Assembly: GCF_030812595.1 (NCBI RefSeq)
Contig: NZ_JAUSSZ010000001.1
Coordinates: 186,001 to 250,000, forward strand
Direction of reading: 5' to 3'
Length of the DNA stretch: 64,000 nt
Origin: Arthrobacter bambusae
GTDB taxonomy: Bacteria > Actinomycetota > Actinomycetes > Actinomycetales > Micrococcaceae
The notes below the pieces were generated by a model that saw only the letters and a program-made list of their open reading frames with translations, was not told the DNA's origin and did not search any database. Positions 41,658 to 50,882 of this stretch are shown piece by piece. The position numbers were made by a program, and so were the translations under genes. The number at the start of each line of letters is the position of its first letter. The stretch's first letter is position 1.

Positions 41658-41691
41658 GGGCCGAAAGGCCCGGTGATGTGACTAAATGCCC
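41658..41691 (+). promoter_or_regulatory. Tandem DevR/DosR-like boxes
   Basis: GGGCCGAAAGGCCC (41658-41671) and GTGACTAAATGCCC (41678-41691). Their centres are 20 bases apart, two helical turns, as in cooperative DosR promoters. They lie 63-97 bases upstream of the SHOCT gene and may also serve the broken split-barrel gene. Confidence 0.68.
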
Positions 41692-41754
41692 TGTGGGAGC
41701 GGTGAGTAACGAGCGACACTGGACGCAGGCAGTCCAGAGCCAAGGAGGTTGGCC

Positions 41755-42006
41755 ATGATGTATGGATGGGGTGGAAACATCGGCATCGGCGGATGGATCG
41801 CCATGGGGCTGATGATGCTGCTGCTCTGGGGTGGCATTGGCGCCTTGGTGATCATCCTGCTGCGTGGAAGCCACACGGGCGGACGGGGTTTCCACGAGCC
41901 ACCGGATGATGATTCCGAGCGTATCCTCAACGAGCGTTTCGCGCGGGGCGAGATCGACGAGACGGAGTTCGCGGCGCGCCGAGCTGCTCTAAGGCGCAGA
42001 CCGTGA
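41755..42006 (+). CDS. SHOCT-domain membrane protein
   Basis: 83 residues: an N-terminal helix rich in Gly/Met/Trp (IGGWIAMGLMMLLLWGGIGA), then a linker and the C-terminal SHOCT motif SERILNERFARGEIDETEFA. AAGGAGG lies six bases before the ATG at 41755. Its last 18 bases overlap the 3' end of the convergent P-type ATPase gene. Two operators precede it, so it may be one of the most strongly induced genes. Function unknown; SHOCT often tethers proteins into oligomers. Confidence 0.85.
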   Translation: MMYGWGGNIGIGGWIAMGLMMLLLWGGIGALVIILLRGSHTGGRGFHEPPDDDSERILNERFARGEIDETEFAARRAALRRRP

Positions 42007-44466
42007 GGAGGTTTCCCGCGCGGTCAGGGGCTTCTTCCGGGCGTTTCGGCGACCTAGGAATTGATGGAGTGCTTCAATAGCGAGAATTCCTCCGAGCCCG
42101 CTTCCCAGCGCCGCAAAGAGAAGATCGTTCGGGGGCCATTCCAAGCTGAAGAAGTCTTGGAGGAAGGGCACCGTCAGTACAAAGACCAAGCCCAGGTACA
42201 TCGCTCCGATGACGGCCGCCCGTCCCAGGTTGAGGGGACGCGAAATGGCTGCCAGCGCCCACAAACCCGTGAATGAAAGTGTGATAACCGAGCCAGTGCG
42301 GGTGGCACTGGTTGTGTGGGCACCGACAGTCGTGGCGAAGACGTTGAGGGCAAAGACGGCGGCAGCAATGACGAGCCCGAACGGCACGGCGAAGGAGAGG
42401 GATCGTTTGAGGAATCCCGGGGCATAGCGGCGGTTGTTGGGCATGAGGGCAAGGAAAAACGCCGGGATTCCGATGGTGAGGCCGTCTGTGGCAGAGAGCT
42501 GGCGCGGCAGGAACGGGAATTCCCACAGGAGTGCTCCAAAGACGACGGAGAGAGCAACGGCATAGGCGGTCTTGCTAAGGAACAGGACCGAAACCCGTTC
42601 AATATTTGCGATGACGCGTCGGCCCTCCGCGACCACACCGGGGAGCCTGTCGAAACGCCCGTCCAGGAGAACGAGCCGGGACACCGCCTTGCTAGCAGCG
42701 GCAGCCGAGTCCATGGATATGCCGATGTCAGCTGCCTTGAGCGCAGGTATGTCGTTGACCCCGTCTCCGGTCATCGCGACGGTATGGCCGCCACGCTGCA
42801 GTGCAATGACCATGTCCCTTTTCTGTTCCGGGGTCACGCGCCCGAACAGCACATGGTTCTCCACCACTTCAAGCAGCAATTCCGGGTCCTCCGGCAGTTT
42901 CCGCGCGTCGTACCCGTTTTCCGCGTCCAGCCCTACCTCACGGGCGAGGGCGGCGACGGTGCGCGGATCGTCCCCGGAGATGATCCGCACTTCCACGCCC
43001 TCATTTCGGAAATAGCCGAGGATTCTTGCAGCGTCCGGACGCACCTTCTCCCGGAAGGTCAGCAGGCAGATCGGATCGCAGCCGGGTGGCAGCTGGGCGT
43101 CGTCCCTACCCTGAGGGGGGAGCGGTTCAGGTGCGTGAGCCAGGACCAAGGTCCGCAGCCCCGACGAAGCTAGGCGGGCTGCTGCCTCGAGGAGGTGAAC
43201 TGTGCCTGGGGTATCTTCGCGAAGGACTATCTCCGGAGCGCCCAGCACCCAGGTGCCCGCGACGAATTGGTCTGAGCCGAAGCTGACGGCACTCCATTTC
43301 CGTACAGACGAGAATGGCGCCGTCGAGCTCGGTCGGAGACTGGCGCCCGACGGGAAGGCAGCGGCAAGGCAGCGAGCAGTGGCGTTGGCCTGGGGGTCGG
43401 CTCCGAACCAGCCCAGAACCTGCCTCCATCCGGGGGCAGGCGACGCACTGGTTTCGTGGATGGCGTCGAAGACAAGCCGACCTTCGGTGAGCGTGCCCGT
43501 CTTGTCCAGGCAGAGCATGTCCACACGGGCGAGGCCTTCGACAGCTGCCAGCTCCTGGATAAGGACTTTCGCACGGGCCAGCCGTATGCCGCCGACGGCG
43601 AAAGCGACGCTTGTGAGGAGGACGAGCCCCAGAGGGATCATTGCAATGACGCTGGCGACTGCACCCACCGCACCCGCTCTCCAACGTCCAGTGGCGATTG
43701 ACTCCTCCCAGCCGCCACTGGCCTGCATTTGGCCGTTGACGACAAGAACCATGGCAGGCACGAGCAGCCAGGTGATCCAACGGAGGATCGTGTCCAGACT
43801 CTCCCGGATCTCGGATCTGACCACGGAGAAACGCTTCGCCTCGGCGGTGATGCTGCTGGCGAAGGAGTCGGCGCCGACTCGGATTACGCGGGCGATGCCG
43901 CGGCCGGCTACAACGCTGGAGCCGGCGAACACTTCGGATCCCGGTCCCTTGCTCACGGGATTTGATTCACCAGTGAGCAGCGATTCGTCGATTTCCAAGC
44001 CGTCGCCGTCGATGATAGACGCGTCCGCGGGCACCTGGTCGCCGGGGCCCAGCAGGAGGACGTCGTCGCGGACGACGTCTTGCATGCCAATATTCTGCTC
44101 AGTATCGTCGCGAACCACCCGGGTGAGGGAGGCGTTGAGGATCGAGAGCCGGTCCAATGACTTTTTAGCCCGGTATTCCTGAACGACACCGATGAGGATG
44201 TTACCCAAGGCAGCTAGTCCAAAGAGAGCATCCTTCCATTGGCCCAGCAGAAGGAGGAGTGCGAAGCTGCAGCCCACAATTGCGTTGAACAGCGTCAGCA
44301 CGTTCCCTCGGAAGATCTGCCACAGTGTTCTGCTTGGCCTACTGGAAACGCTGTTGGCCAGTCCTGCTTCCGTTCGGGCCATGACCTCGGCCCTGGACAA
44401 CCCGGGTCCCAAACGGGGGCGGGTACCTTTACCGCCTGGATGGTTCAGAGCTGGCTGCTGGGTCAC
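41989..44466 (-). CDS. Cation-transporting P-type ATPase, CtpE-like
   Basis: 825 residues from a GTG. TGES in DESLLTGESNPV (about 163-174), phosphorylation site DKTGTLTEG, and hinge GDGVNDIPALKAADIG. There is no CPx motif in helix 4, so it is not a heavy-metal pump; the layout (ten helices, large C-terminal membrane half) resembles mycobacterial CtpE/CtpF, linked to calcium or alkali cations. CtpF belongs to the M. tuberculosis DosR regulon. It follows the phosphoketolase gene after 41 bases and is probably co-transcribed. Confidence 0.9.
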   Translation of the reverse strand: MTQQPALNHPGGKGTRPRLGPGLSRAEVMARTEAGLANSVSSRPSRTLWQIFRGNVLTLFNAIVGCSFALLLLLGQWKDALFGLAALGNILIGVVQEYRAKKSLDRLSILNASLTRVVRDDTEQNIGMQDVVRDDVLLLGPGDQVPADASIIDGDGLEIDESLLTGESNPVSKGPGSEVFAGSSVVAGRGIARVIRVGADSFASSITAEAKRFSVVRSEIRESLDTILRWITWLLVPAMVLVVNGQMQASGGWEESIATGRWRAGAVGAVASVIAMIPLGLVLLTSVAFAVGGIRLARAKVLIQELAAVEGLARVDMLCLDKTGTLTEGRLVFDAIHETSASPAPGWRQVLGWFGADPQANATARCLAAAFPSGASLRPSSTAPFSSVRKWSAVSFGSDQFVAGTWVLGAPEIVLREDTPGTVHLLEAAARLASSGLRTLVLAHAPEPLPPQGRDDAQLPPGCDPICLLTFREKVRPDAARILGYFRNEGVEVRIISGDDPRTVAALAREVGLDAENGYDARKLPEDPELLLEVVENHVLFGRVTPEQKRDMVIALQRGGHTVAMTGDGVNDIPALKAADIGISMDSAAAASKAVSRLVLLDGRFDRLPGVVAEGRRVIANIERVSVLFLSKTAYAVALSVVFGALLWEFPFLPRQLSATDGLTIGIPAFFLALMPNNRRYAPGFLKRSLSFAVPFGLVIAAAVFALNVFATTVGAHTTSATRTGSVITLSFTGLWALAAISRPLNLGRAAVIGAMYLGLVFVLTVPFLQDFFSLEWPPNDLLFAALGSGLGGILAIEALHQFLGRRNARKKPLTARETSSRSAP

Positions 44467-44507
44467 AATTCTTCCCTTGTTGAGAATAGCTGCCTCTCGT
44501 CTGGACT

Positions 44508-46916
44508 TTAAGGACGAGGCGCTGTCCAGACCCAGCTCCGGATTTCCGGAAGGTCTTCGAAGTGCTCGCGGATGTACTGTTTGTGAGCATCCAGCTGCCT
44601 CCGGCAGAAGTCGCTGAGTTCATCCGCGCCGGTGACCTGCCGGTGAACGCGTCGCAGCGCTTCGAGGACGAGATGGTACCGGCTCATCTTATTCAGGACC
44701 ACCATGTCGAAAGGTGTGGTGGTGGTTCCCTGTTCGTTGTAGCCACGGACGTGGAATCGTTCGGGACGCGGCCGTCCATGCAGAAGCTGGTGCAGGGCGC
44801 GGGCGTAGCCGTGCCAGGCCATGATGACTTCTCCGTCGGCAGTGAAGAGTTCTTCGAACTTTGGACCGGAAAGGCCGTGGGGGTGGGTGTCGCGCGGTGG
44901 AAGGACCATGGCATCCATGACGTTGACCACGCGGACCGTGAGTTCAGGGAGATGCCTTTGCAGCAACCACGCTGCGGCTAGTGTCTCTTCGGTGGCGATG
45001 TCCCCTGCGCAGGCCATGACGACGTCGGGCCTGGCCCGGGCGCCGGTAGGTTCCTCGTTACCGGCCCAGGACCAGACGGATGCTCCCGCAGCGGCGTGTC
45101 GGCGGGCCTCCTCAAGCGTTAGGTACTGCGGGTGGGGTTGTTTGTCCACTACCACCAGGTTCACGTAGTCCTTGCTCCGCAGTATGTGTTCGGCGGTGAC
45201 GAGGAGGGTGTTGGCGTCCGGAGGCAGGTAGACGCGGGTGACTGTCCCTGACAGGGACAGCACAGTGTCGATCAGTCCGGGTCCCTGGTGGCTGAATCCG
45301 TTGTGGTCGTTGCGCCAGCAGGTGGAGGTCAGGAGGATGTTCAGGCTTGGCACGGGTGCGCGCCATTCAAGTTCCCTTGCGTGTTGGAGCCATTTGGCGT
45401 GTTGGATGGTCATCGATGCGCTGACCATCGCGAAAGCCTCATAGCTGGCAAAGACCCCATGGCGACCCGTGAGCAGGTAACCCTCCAGCCAGCCTTGGCA
45501 CAGATGCTCGGAGAGGACTTCCATAACTCTGCCACCCGCTGAGACGTGGTCTTCGGCTAGTGCATGCTCGCCGTTCCTGGCAGGTTCCAGAAGGCAGCGG
45601 TCGGTGGCTTCGAACACAGCCCCGAGCCGGTTGCTGTTGGTTTCATCAGGGCAGAAGAGCCGGAACCGGGGACTGTCGGCCGTATCGATATAGATGTCCC
45701 GGAGCAGTTCACCCAGGGGCCTGGTGGTCTCATGGATGACCGATCCCCGGGGCGCCGGGCGGACCGCGTATCGCTCCAAGTCGGGGATATTGAGGGCAGC
45801 TCCGGGGCCGCCAAGCCCGGCATGGGCCGCGCCCATGCGGAGGCTGCCTTCCGGTGCTAGGGCCGCCAGTTCCGGGACGAGCCGGCCTGCGCTGTCGAAG
45901 AGGGTTTCCGGCCGGTAGGAGCGCATCCAGGCTTCCAGCTGGGCCAGATGTTGCGGATTTTCGCGAACGTTTGGAAGAGGCACCTGGTGGGAACGAAAGG
46001 TGCCTTCCACGGGGAGGCCGTCGACGGTATCTGGGCCCGTCCACCCTTTGGGCGTCCGCAGGATGATGGCAGGCCACCGCGCCGGGCCGTGTACGCCATG
46101 GCTATGCGCCTGGGATTGCAGCTCGCGAATACGACCATAAGCCTTGTCCATCGCGGCGGCCAGAGCGCGGTGGACAAGGAACGGGTCATCGCCGGCGACG
46201 GTCAGCGGATCCCAGCCGTGGGCCGAAAGGAGCCCCTCGACCTCCTCATCGGATTCACGGCCCAGAACGGTTGGACCCGAGATCTTGTGCCCGTTCAGAT
46301 GCAGGATCGGCAGCACGGCACCGTCCCTCGCGGGATTGAGGAAGGAAGGAGCTTTCCATGATGCTTCCAATGGGCCGGTTTCGGCTTCGCCGTCGCCGAT
46401 AACACAGGCGACAATCAGCCCCGGGTTGTCCATGGCGGCGCCGGTGGCGTGCATCAAGGAGTAGCCAAGTTCGCCTCCTTCGTGGATGGAACCAGGAGTC
46501 GCTGGGCCGACGTGGCTCGAGATCCCGCCGGGCGTTGAAAATTGCCGGACAAGGCGCCTCAGTCCCGGGAGGTCCATCCCTACCTTCGGGTAGATCTCCG
46601 AGTAGGTGCCTTCAAGATAGACATTGGCGACCACCGCCGGACCACCATGGCCCGGACCCGCAACGAAGAGCACATTTGCGGAGGTTCGCGTGATCAGCCG
46701 GTTCAAGTGGGCATAGATCAGCGACAAACCAGGACTGGTTCCCCAATGTCCCAGAAGCCGTGGCTTGATGTGGGCTGGCAGCAACGGCTCACGCAGCAGA
46801 GGATTTTCCTGGAGGTAGATCTGGGCCACGCTGAGGTAGTTGGCGGCGGACCAATACCGGTTCAGCAAGTCAAAGTCCTCGCTGGCAGCCTCACCTATTG
46901 CTGTTTCCATGGGCAT
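44508..46916 (-). CDS. xfp: Phosphoketolase (xylulose-5-P/fructose-6-P)
   Basis: 802-residue TPP enzyme that splits xylulose-5-phosphate or fructose-6-phosphate into acetyl phosphate plus a sugar phosphate. Family blocks: GPGHGGPAVVANVYLEGTYS, GGELGYSLMHATGAAMDNPG, TPP/Mg motif GDGEAETGPLEASW, TPKGWTGP, and CWRNDHNGFSHQGPG. With acetate kinase upstream it yields ATP without glycolysis or oxygen. A second Met (46910) is possible as start. A DevR-type box lies about 98 bases upstream, overlapping the ackA stop. Confidence 0.95.
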   Translation of the reverse strand: MPMETAIGEAASEDFDLLNRYWSAANYLSVAQIYLQENPLLREPLLPAHIKPRLLGHWGTSPGLSLIYAHLNRLITRTSANVLFVAGPGHGGPAVVANVYLEGTYSEIYPKVGMDLPGLRRLVRQFSTPGGISSHVGPATPGSIHEGGELGYSLMHATGAAMDNPGLIVACVIGDGEAETGPLEASWKAPSFLNPARDGAVLPILHLNGHKISGPTVLGRESDEEVEGLLSAHGWDPLTVAGDDPFLVHRALAAAMDKAYGRIRELQSQAHSHGVHGPARWPAIILRTPKGWTGPDTVDGLPVEGTFRSHQVPLPNVRENPQHLAQLEAWMRSYRPETLFDSAGRLVPELAALAPEGSLRMGAAHAGLGGPGAALNIPDLERYAVRPAPRGSVIHETTRPLGELLRDIYIDTADSPRFRLFCPDETNSNRLGAVFEATDRCLLEPARNGEHALAEDHVSAGGRVMEVLSEHLCQGWLEGYLLTGRHGVFASYEAFAMVSASMTIQHAKWLQHARELEWRAPVPSLNILLTSTCWRNDHNGFSHQGPGLIDTVLSLSGTVTRVYLPPDANTLLVTAEHILRSKDYVNLVVVDKQPHPQYLTLEEARRHAAAGASVWSWAGNEEPTGARARPDVVMACAGDIATEETLAAAWLLQRHLPELTVRVVNVMDAMVLPPRDTHPHGLSGPKFEELFTADGEVIMAWHGYARALHQLLHGRPRPERFHVRGYNEQGTTTTPFDMVVLNKMSRYHLVLEALRRVHRQVTGADELSDFCRRQLDAHKQYIREHFEDLPEIRSWVWTAPRP

Positions 46917-47013
46917 AGCCTCTTCCGGGTAGACGGCGCGCGCTGCTGGTGTCTGGGCCGTTTGGTCTTGACAGTGCTGGTTTCACGGTGCCAGAGACCC
47001 GGGGGAGCGGTTA

Positions 47014-47027
47014 GGGCCATATGGCCT
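47014..47027 (-). promoter_or_regulatory. DevR/DosR-like box
   Basis: GGGCCATATGGCCT within TTAGGGCCATATGGCCTTAG. It is a near-perfect palindrome between ackA and xfp, so the two may have separate promoters. Confidence 0.55.
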
Positions 47028-48193
47028 TAGAAGTTCCGAATCGCTGGATCTTTCGAAAGTACGACGGCGGCCGTCGCCTCCGCGATGGCCCGTTCCTCGT
47101 CGCTGGGGACCACGAGGACGGGAAACGCTGATTCGTCGGTACTGATGGCACGGATACCGCTGTTTTCCGTCTGGTTGCGAGCTTCGTCGATGCTGATGCC
47201 AAGGGGCCCGAGCAGCGCCATCACCTGGGATCTGAAATGACCGGAATGCTCACCGATCCCGCCTGTAAAGACCAAGACTCCGGCCGTTCCGACAACCATG
47301 TTGTAGGCGGCGATGTACTTAGCCAGCCGGTAGGCGGCCATCTCGGTGGCGAGGAGCGCCCGGGGATCGCCGTGTTGCGCGGCGTCCTGGACGGTGCGCA
47401 TGTCGGCTGATCCGGACAGGCCCAGCAAGCCCGCCCGATGGTTGAGGAGCTCATCGACTTGGTCCGGTCCGAGGCCGCGGCGCTGCAGCAGCGTGACAAT
47501 GGAGGGATCAAGATCACCGGAACGTGTACCCATGACCAGCCCTTCCAAGGGGGTCATTCCCATGGACGTGTCGATGCTGCGGCCGTTCTTGACGGCGGTC
47601 ACGGAGGCGCCATTTCCAAGGTGTGCCACTACGGCGTTGAGCGAAGTCATCGGGACTCCGAGGAACGCCGCGGCCTCGCGGCAGGCGATCTCGACGGAGA
47701 TCCCGTGGAAGCCGTAGCGCCGGATCCCGTATTTCGTGGAGAGGTCTTCCGGGATGGCGTAGCGGGAGGCGTATTCGGGCACGGTGTGGTGGAAGGCCGT
47801 GTCGAAGACGGCTACCTGCGGTGTGTCCGGCCACCGGGCGGCGGTTGCATGCATGCACGCCACACTTGCCGCGTTGTGGAGCGGCGCTAACTCGGCAAGT
47901 TCCTCGATGGTCGCAATAACCTCGGGGGTGACGCGGACAGGAGAGCTGAAGTGATCAGCGCCATGCACCACTCGATGACCGATCGCGTCGATGCCGGTTC
48001 CACGGTAAGCGTGCGGGACCGCCGCGTCGACCACGTCGAACACGTTCTCCAGGAAACCAGGATTCAGCGTGCCCTCTCTGGGGCTGTCGATGACCCGATC
48101 CAGCAGGATCCTAGTCTTCGTGCCAGGTGTTCCGCTCCGCCGCAGCTGGTACTTCAAGGATGAGGAACCTGGATTCAACACAAGGATCAGCAC
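47027..48193 (-). CDS. ackA: Acetate kinase
   Basis: 388 residues, ASKHA fold. It forms ATP and acetate from acetyl phosphate, the product of the phosphoketolase next door. Signatures: VLNPGSSSLKYQL at the start, GHRVVHGAD, VFDTAFHHTVPEYA, YGFHGIS, AHLGNGASV and FTGGIGEHS. The GTG at 48193 has AAAGGA upstream. No phosphotransacetylase gene is near, which supports coupling to Xfp. Two DevR-type boxes lie in the 175-base gap to the divergent USP. Confidence 0.96.
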   Translation of the reverse strand: MLILVLNPGSSSLKYQLRRSGTPGTKTRILLDRVIDSPREGTLNPGFLENVFDVVDAAVPHAYRGTGIDAIGHRVVHGADHFSSPVRVTPEVIATIEELAELAPLHNAASVACMHATAARWPDTPQVAVFDTAFHHTVPEYASRYAIPEDLSTKYGIRRYGFHGISVEIACREAAAFLGVPMTSLNAVVAHLGNGASVTAVKNGRSIDTSMGMTPLEGLVMGTRSGDLDPSIVTLLQRRGLGPDQVDELLNHRAGLLGLSGSADMRTVQDAAQHGDPRALLATEMAAYRLAKYIAAYNMVVGTAGVLVFTGGIGEHSGHFRSQVMALLGPLGISIDEARNQTENSGIRAISTDESAFPVLVVPSDEERAIAEATAAVVLSKDPAIRNF

Positions 48194-48226
48194 ACTGATG
48201 TCCTTTCACGAAGCCCACCCAGCACC

Positions 48227-48240
48227 GGGCCATGGGACCC
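48227..48240. promoter_or_regulatory. DevR/DosR-like box
   Basis: GGGCCATGGGACCC, 34 bases upstream of ackA in the ackA/USP divergent region. Centre 56 bases from the next box. Confidence 0.58.
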
Positions 48241-48282
48241 GATCCCCTCAGGACCATAACCCGGCAAACGCGTTCGCGGGGA

Positions 48283-48296
48283 GGGTCTTACGGCCC
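48283..48296. promoter_or_regulatory. DevR/DosR-like box
   Basis: GGGTCTTACGGCCC, 72 bases before the USP start at 48369. Confidence 0.58.
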
Positions 48297-48368
48297 TTGC
48301 AGTGGACCGACGCGGCAAACAAGACTGGGCAGGGGATCGCTACTGCTTCCAGGAAGGCACGTGCGCTC

Positions 48369-49256
48369 GTGAAGAAGATTCTTGTTGGTGTCGATGGGTC
48401 CGTGGCAGGGGGTGCTGCTGCGGACTGGGCTGCCGAACGGGCCCGTGACCTTGGACTTCAGCTCAACCTGGTCCATGCCGTTCCCGAGCCTTGGGCGTTC
48501 CCGGAGAAGGCTCTCCACACGGAGGCGATCGCGCAGGCCAAGGACCTGCTGAAAGGGGAGACAGCACGGATCGCCGCAAGGTTTCCCTCCTTGGAGGTGC
48601 TGACGACACTGAGTTCGGGAGAGCCCGCCGAGACCATGCGCAAGCTTTCCGCAGGCGCGGAAATGGTCGTCGTTGGAACCGATCGGCGTCCTGGCAACCA
48701 CGGCGAAGGATTCGGTTCTGTCAGCTTTCAGATTGCGGTGATCAGCCATTGCGTCGTTGCGGTTGTTCCAGCTCCTTCAGCGCGTGACTCGTCCGGCGTG
48801 GTGGTTGGTGTCGATGGCTCCCGGGACTCCGAATTCGCCGTCGAGTATGCAGCTGACGAGGCAGAGCGAATGGGAGAAGTACTCGCGGTCGTTCATGCCG
48901 GTGGCGGCCCTGGTCCTGTTCCATCTTCGTCCGGTAGGTCAGTGCGCGGGGCTGACCCTTCAGGGTCTGAGCACCTTGGGCACGGGCTGTTGTCCGAATC
49001 GGTCCGGAGAATGGAGCGGCGGCACCCGGGTTTGGTCATCCGTGGCATCCTGGACCTTGAGCGCGCTCCGGCCGAAGTCCTCCTAGACGCCAGTGCGCGT
49101 GCACGCCTGCTGGTCATGGGCTGCAAAGGAAGGGGCGGGGCCCGCGTGCTGGTCGGTTCCGTGGCTCAGCACGTGCTGCTTAATGTCCAGTGCCCGACGT
49201 TGATAACCCGCCCCGATCTGCAGGCTATCGGCCAGGACCCGCGTTATCCCGGCTGA
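48369..49256 (+). CDS. Universal stress protein, tandem UspA domains
   Basis: 295 residues. Domain one starts ILVGVDGSVAGGAAADWA but has a degenerate loop (GTDRRPGNHGEGFGS). Domain two starts VVVGVDGSRDSEFAVEYAAD and has MGCKGRGGARVLVGSVAQH. A Ser/Gly-rich insert follows the second domain's second strand. I start at the GTG at 48369 (MKKILVG); the open frame begins earlier but covers the operators. Its 3' end overlaps the convergent alcohol dehydrogenase by 32 bases. Confidence 0.92.
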   Translation: MKKILVGVDGSVAGGAAADWAAERARDLGLQLNLVHAVPEPWAFPEKALHTEAIAQAKDLLKGETARIAARFPSLEVLTTLSSGEPAETMRKLSAGAEMVVVGTDRRPGNHGEGFGSVSFQIAVISHCVVAVVPAPSARDSSGVVVGVDGSRDSEFAVEYAADEAERMGEVLAVVHAGGGPGPVPSSSGRSVRGADPSGSEHLGHGLLSESVRRMERRHPGLVIRGILDLERAPAEVLLDASARARLLVMGCKGRGGARVLVGSVAQHVLLNVQCPTLITRPDLQAIGQDPRYPG

Positions 49257-50301
49257 GGATGACCTTCAGGGCGTGTGTTTCCGCTGCCCTTGAGAAGGTG
49301 TCGTAGGCATCGATGATCTGATCCAGGGTGAAATGGTGGGTCGCGAATTTCTCGGCGGGAATCTTGTGCTGGGCCACCAGCCGTAACAGCATCGGGGTGG
49401 TGTTGGTATTGACCAAGCCCATGCTGATGTTGAGGTTGCGGATCCAGAGGTCCTGGAGGCGCAGTTCGACGGATCTTCCGTGGACGCCGATGTTGGCGAC
49501 ATTCCCGCCGGGGCGGACGAGCCGCAAGGCCATGTCGAAGGTGTCCGGGATTCCGACTGCTTCAATGGCGACATCCACTCCTTCGCCGTCGGTGTAGGAC
49601 ATGACGTCGCTGATCCAATCCGGGTTGGACGGGTTCACCGTCCCTGTTGCGCCGAACTCCCGGGCCCGGGCAAGTCGCCCCTCGTCAGGATCGATGGCGA
49701 TGATGGTGGCGGCGCCGTGGAGGCCTGATGTGGCTATCGCTGCCAGGCCGATGGGGCCTGCTCCTACGACCGCGACGACGTCACCTGGCTTGATGTGACC
49801 AGCCTGGACTCCGATTTCGAAGCCCGTGGGCAGAATGTCGGACAGCATGATCGCCTCGTCGTTGGTGACTCCGCGGGGTAATTTGTAGAGCGAGTTATCA
49901 GCGTAGGGGACGCGCACATACTCGGCTTGGGTGCCGTCAATGAGGTGGCCGAATATCCAGCCTGTTCCGGCTTGGCCTTCCTCGCCGGCGCAATGTGAGT
50001 ACAGGCCCCTCTTGCAGTTCTCGCAGTGCCCGCAGGACTTGATGCAGGAGATGAGGACGCGGTCCCCGGCCCTGAGGCCGGTGACCGAGGAACCCACTTC
50101 CGTGACCGTTCCGACGCCCTCATGCCCGAGGACCCGTCCCTCCTGGACGGCTGGAACGTCACCTTTGAGAATGTGAAGGTCCGTACCGCAGATCGTCGTG
50201 GTATCGACACGGACGACGGCGTCGGTGGGGTTGACGATGTGCGGATCAGGAACGTCGGTCCAAGACTTCTTTCCGGGGCCCTTATAAACGAGTGCTTTCA
50301 T
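49225..50301 (-). CDS. Zinc-dependent alcohol dehydrogenase
   Basis: 358-residue medium-chain dehydrogenase. Catalytic zinc: ICGTDLHILKGD and LGHEGVGTV; structural zinc: KSCGHCENCKRGLYSHC; NAD loop VVGAGPIGLAAI followed by acidic IAIDPDEGRLARA, which favours NAD. It is a different subfamily from the enzyme at 30340 (class III/AdhC-like). It starts 52 bases after the split-barrel gene stop and is probably the last gene of a three-gene operon from 51353. Role: fermentative redox balance. Confidence 0.93.
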   Translation of the reverse strand: MKALVYKGPGKKSWTDVPDPHIVNPTDAVVRVDTTTICGTDLHILKGDVPAVQEGRVLGHEGVGTVTEVGSSVTGLRAGDRVLISCIKSCGHCENCKRGLYSHCAGEEGQAGTGWIFGHLIDGTQAEYVRVPYADNSLYKLPRGVTNDEAIMLSDILPTGFEIGVQAGHIKPGDVVAVVGAGPIGLAAIATSGLHGAATIIAIDPDEGRLARAREFGATGTVNPSNPDWISDVMSYTDGEGVDVAIEAVGIPDTFDMALRLVRPGGNVANIGVHGRSVELRLQDLWIRNLNISMGLVNTNTTPMLLRLVAQHKIPAEKFATHHFTLDQIIDAYDTFSRAAETHALKVILSRDNAGPGR

Positions 50302-50353
50302 GATGCTCCATCCAGGAAGACAAGCAGTACCGCCGGCGACGCCGGCAGCAAAG

Positions 50354-50818
50354 TTAGTGGAACAGCTCCGAGCGGGCATCCCACAGGGGAGTGTTCCAGA
50401 TGTCAGGCCTGGTGGCCTTGAACCGTCGACCGGTGAGAGCATCCAACGTCAAACGCAAATAGTGGCTCTTGCTCCCCGGCTGCCAAGGATCCAGGTGGAG
50501 GGCATCGGCTGCGGCCTTTTCCTGCAGGTCGACGATGAGGTGCGCCGGTCCTCTGGCGACGACGCTCCAGGCTTTCCCGGAACCCGCCTCGAAGCCATCG
50601 ATTTCGAGTGCGCAGGGGTCCCGCATCGTGCTCCAAAATTTCGTGCCGACGCCTGTCCGGAAGACGATGGATCCACGGTCCACGACGTAGTTCACGGGGA
50701 AAATGTCCGGATGCTTCCCGACAATCACGGCCAGCCTACCAACGGTGGCGTGGCCAAGCAGTTCCAAGCATTCCTCCGGGCTCAGTCTTTCGACCGCATC
50801 CGCTGATTGGGGGTTCAT
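50354..50818 (-). CDS. PNPOx-like flavin split-barrel protein
   Basis: 154 residues: LSPEECLELLGHATVGRLAV, HPDIFPVNYVVDRGSIVFRT, WSVVARGPAHLI, LDPWQPGSKSHYLRL and LTGRRFKATRPDIWNTPLWD. A complete barrel, closest in pattern to the gene at 50883, from which it may have arisen by tandem duplication. A DevR-type box lies 37 bases upstream. Cofactor unknown. Confidence 0.88.
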   Translation of the reverse strand: MNPQSADAVERLSPEECLELLGHATVGRLAVIVGKHPDIFPVNYVVDRGSIVFRTGVGTKFWSTMRDPCALEIDGFEAGSGKAWSVVARGPAHLIVDLQEKAAADALHLDPWQPGSKSHYLRLTLDALTGRRFKATRPDIWNTPLWDARSELFH

Positions 50819-50854
50819 GTCCCTGACGCTACCGGCGGCTGTCCGCCGTCGTTA

Positions 50855-50868
50855 GGGGCTTTAGGCCC
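50855..50868 (-). promoter_or_regulatory. DevR/DosR-like box
   Basis: GGGGCTTTAGGCCC, 37 bases before the split-barrel gene at 50818, in the short gap between tandem paralogues. Confidence 0.6.
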
Positions 50869-50882
50869 GGCAGGACGCCCCG

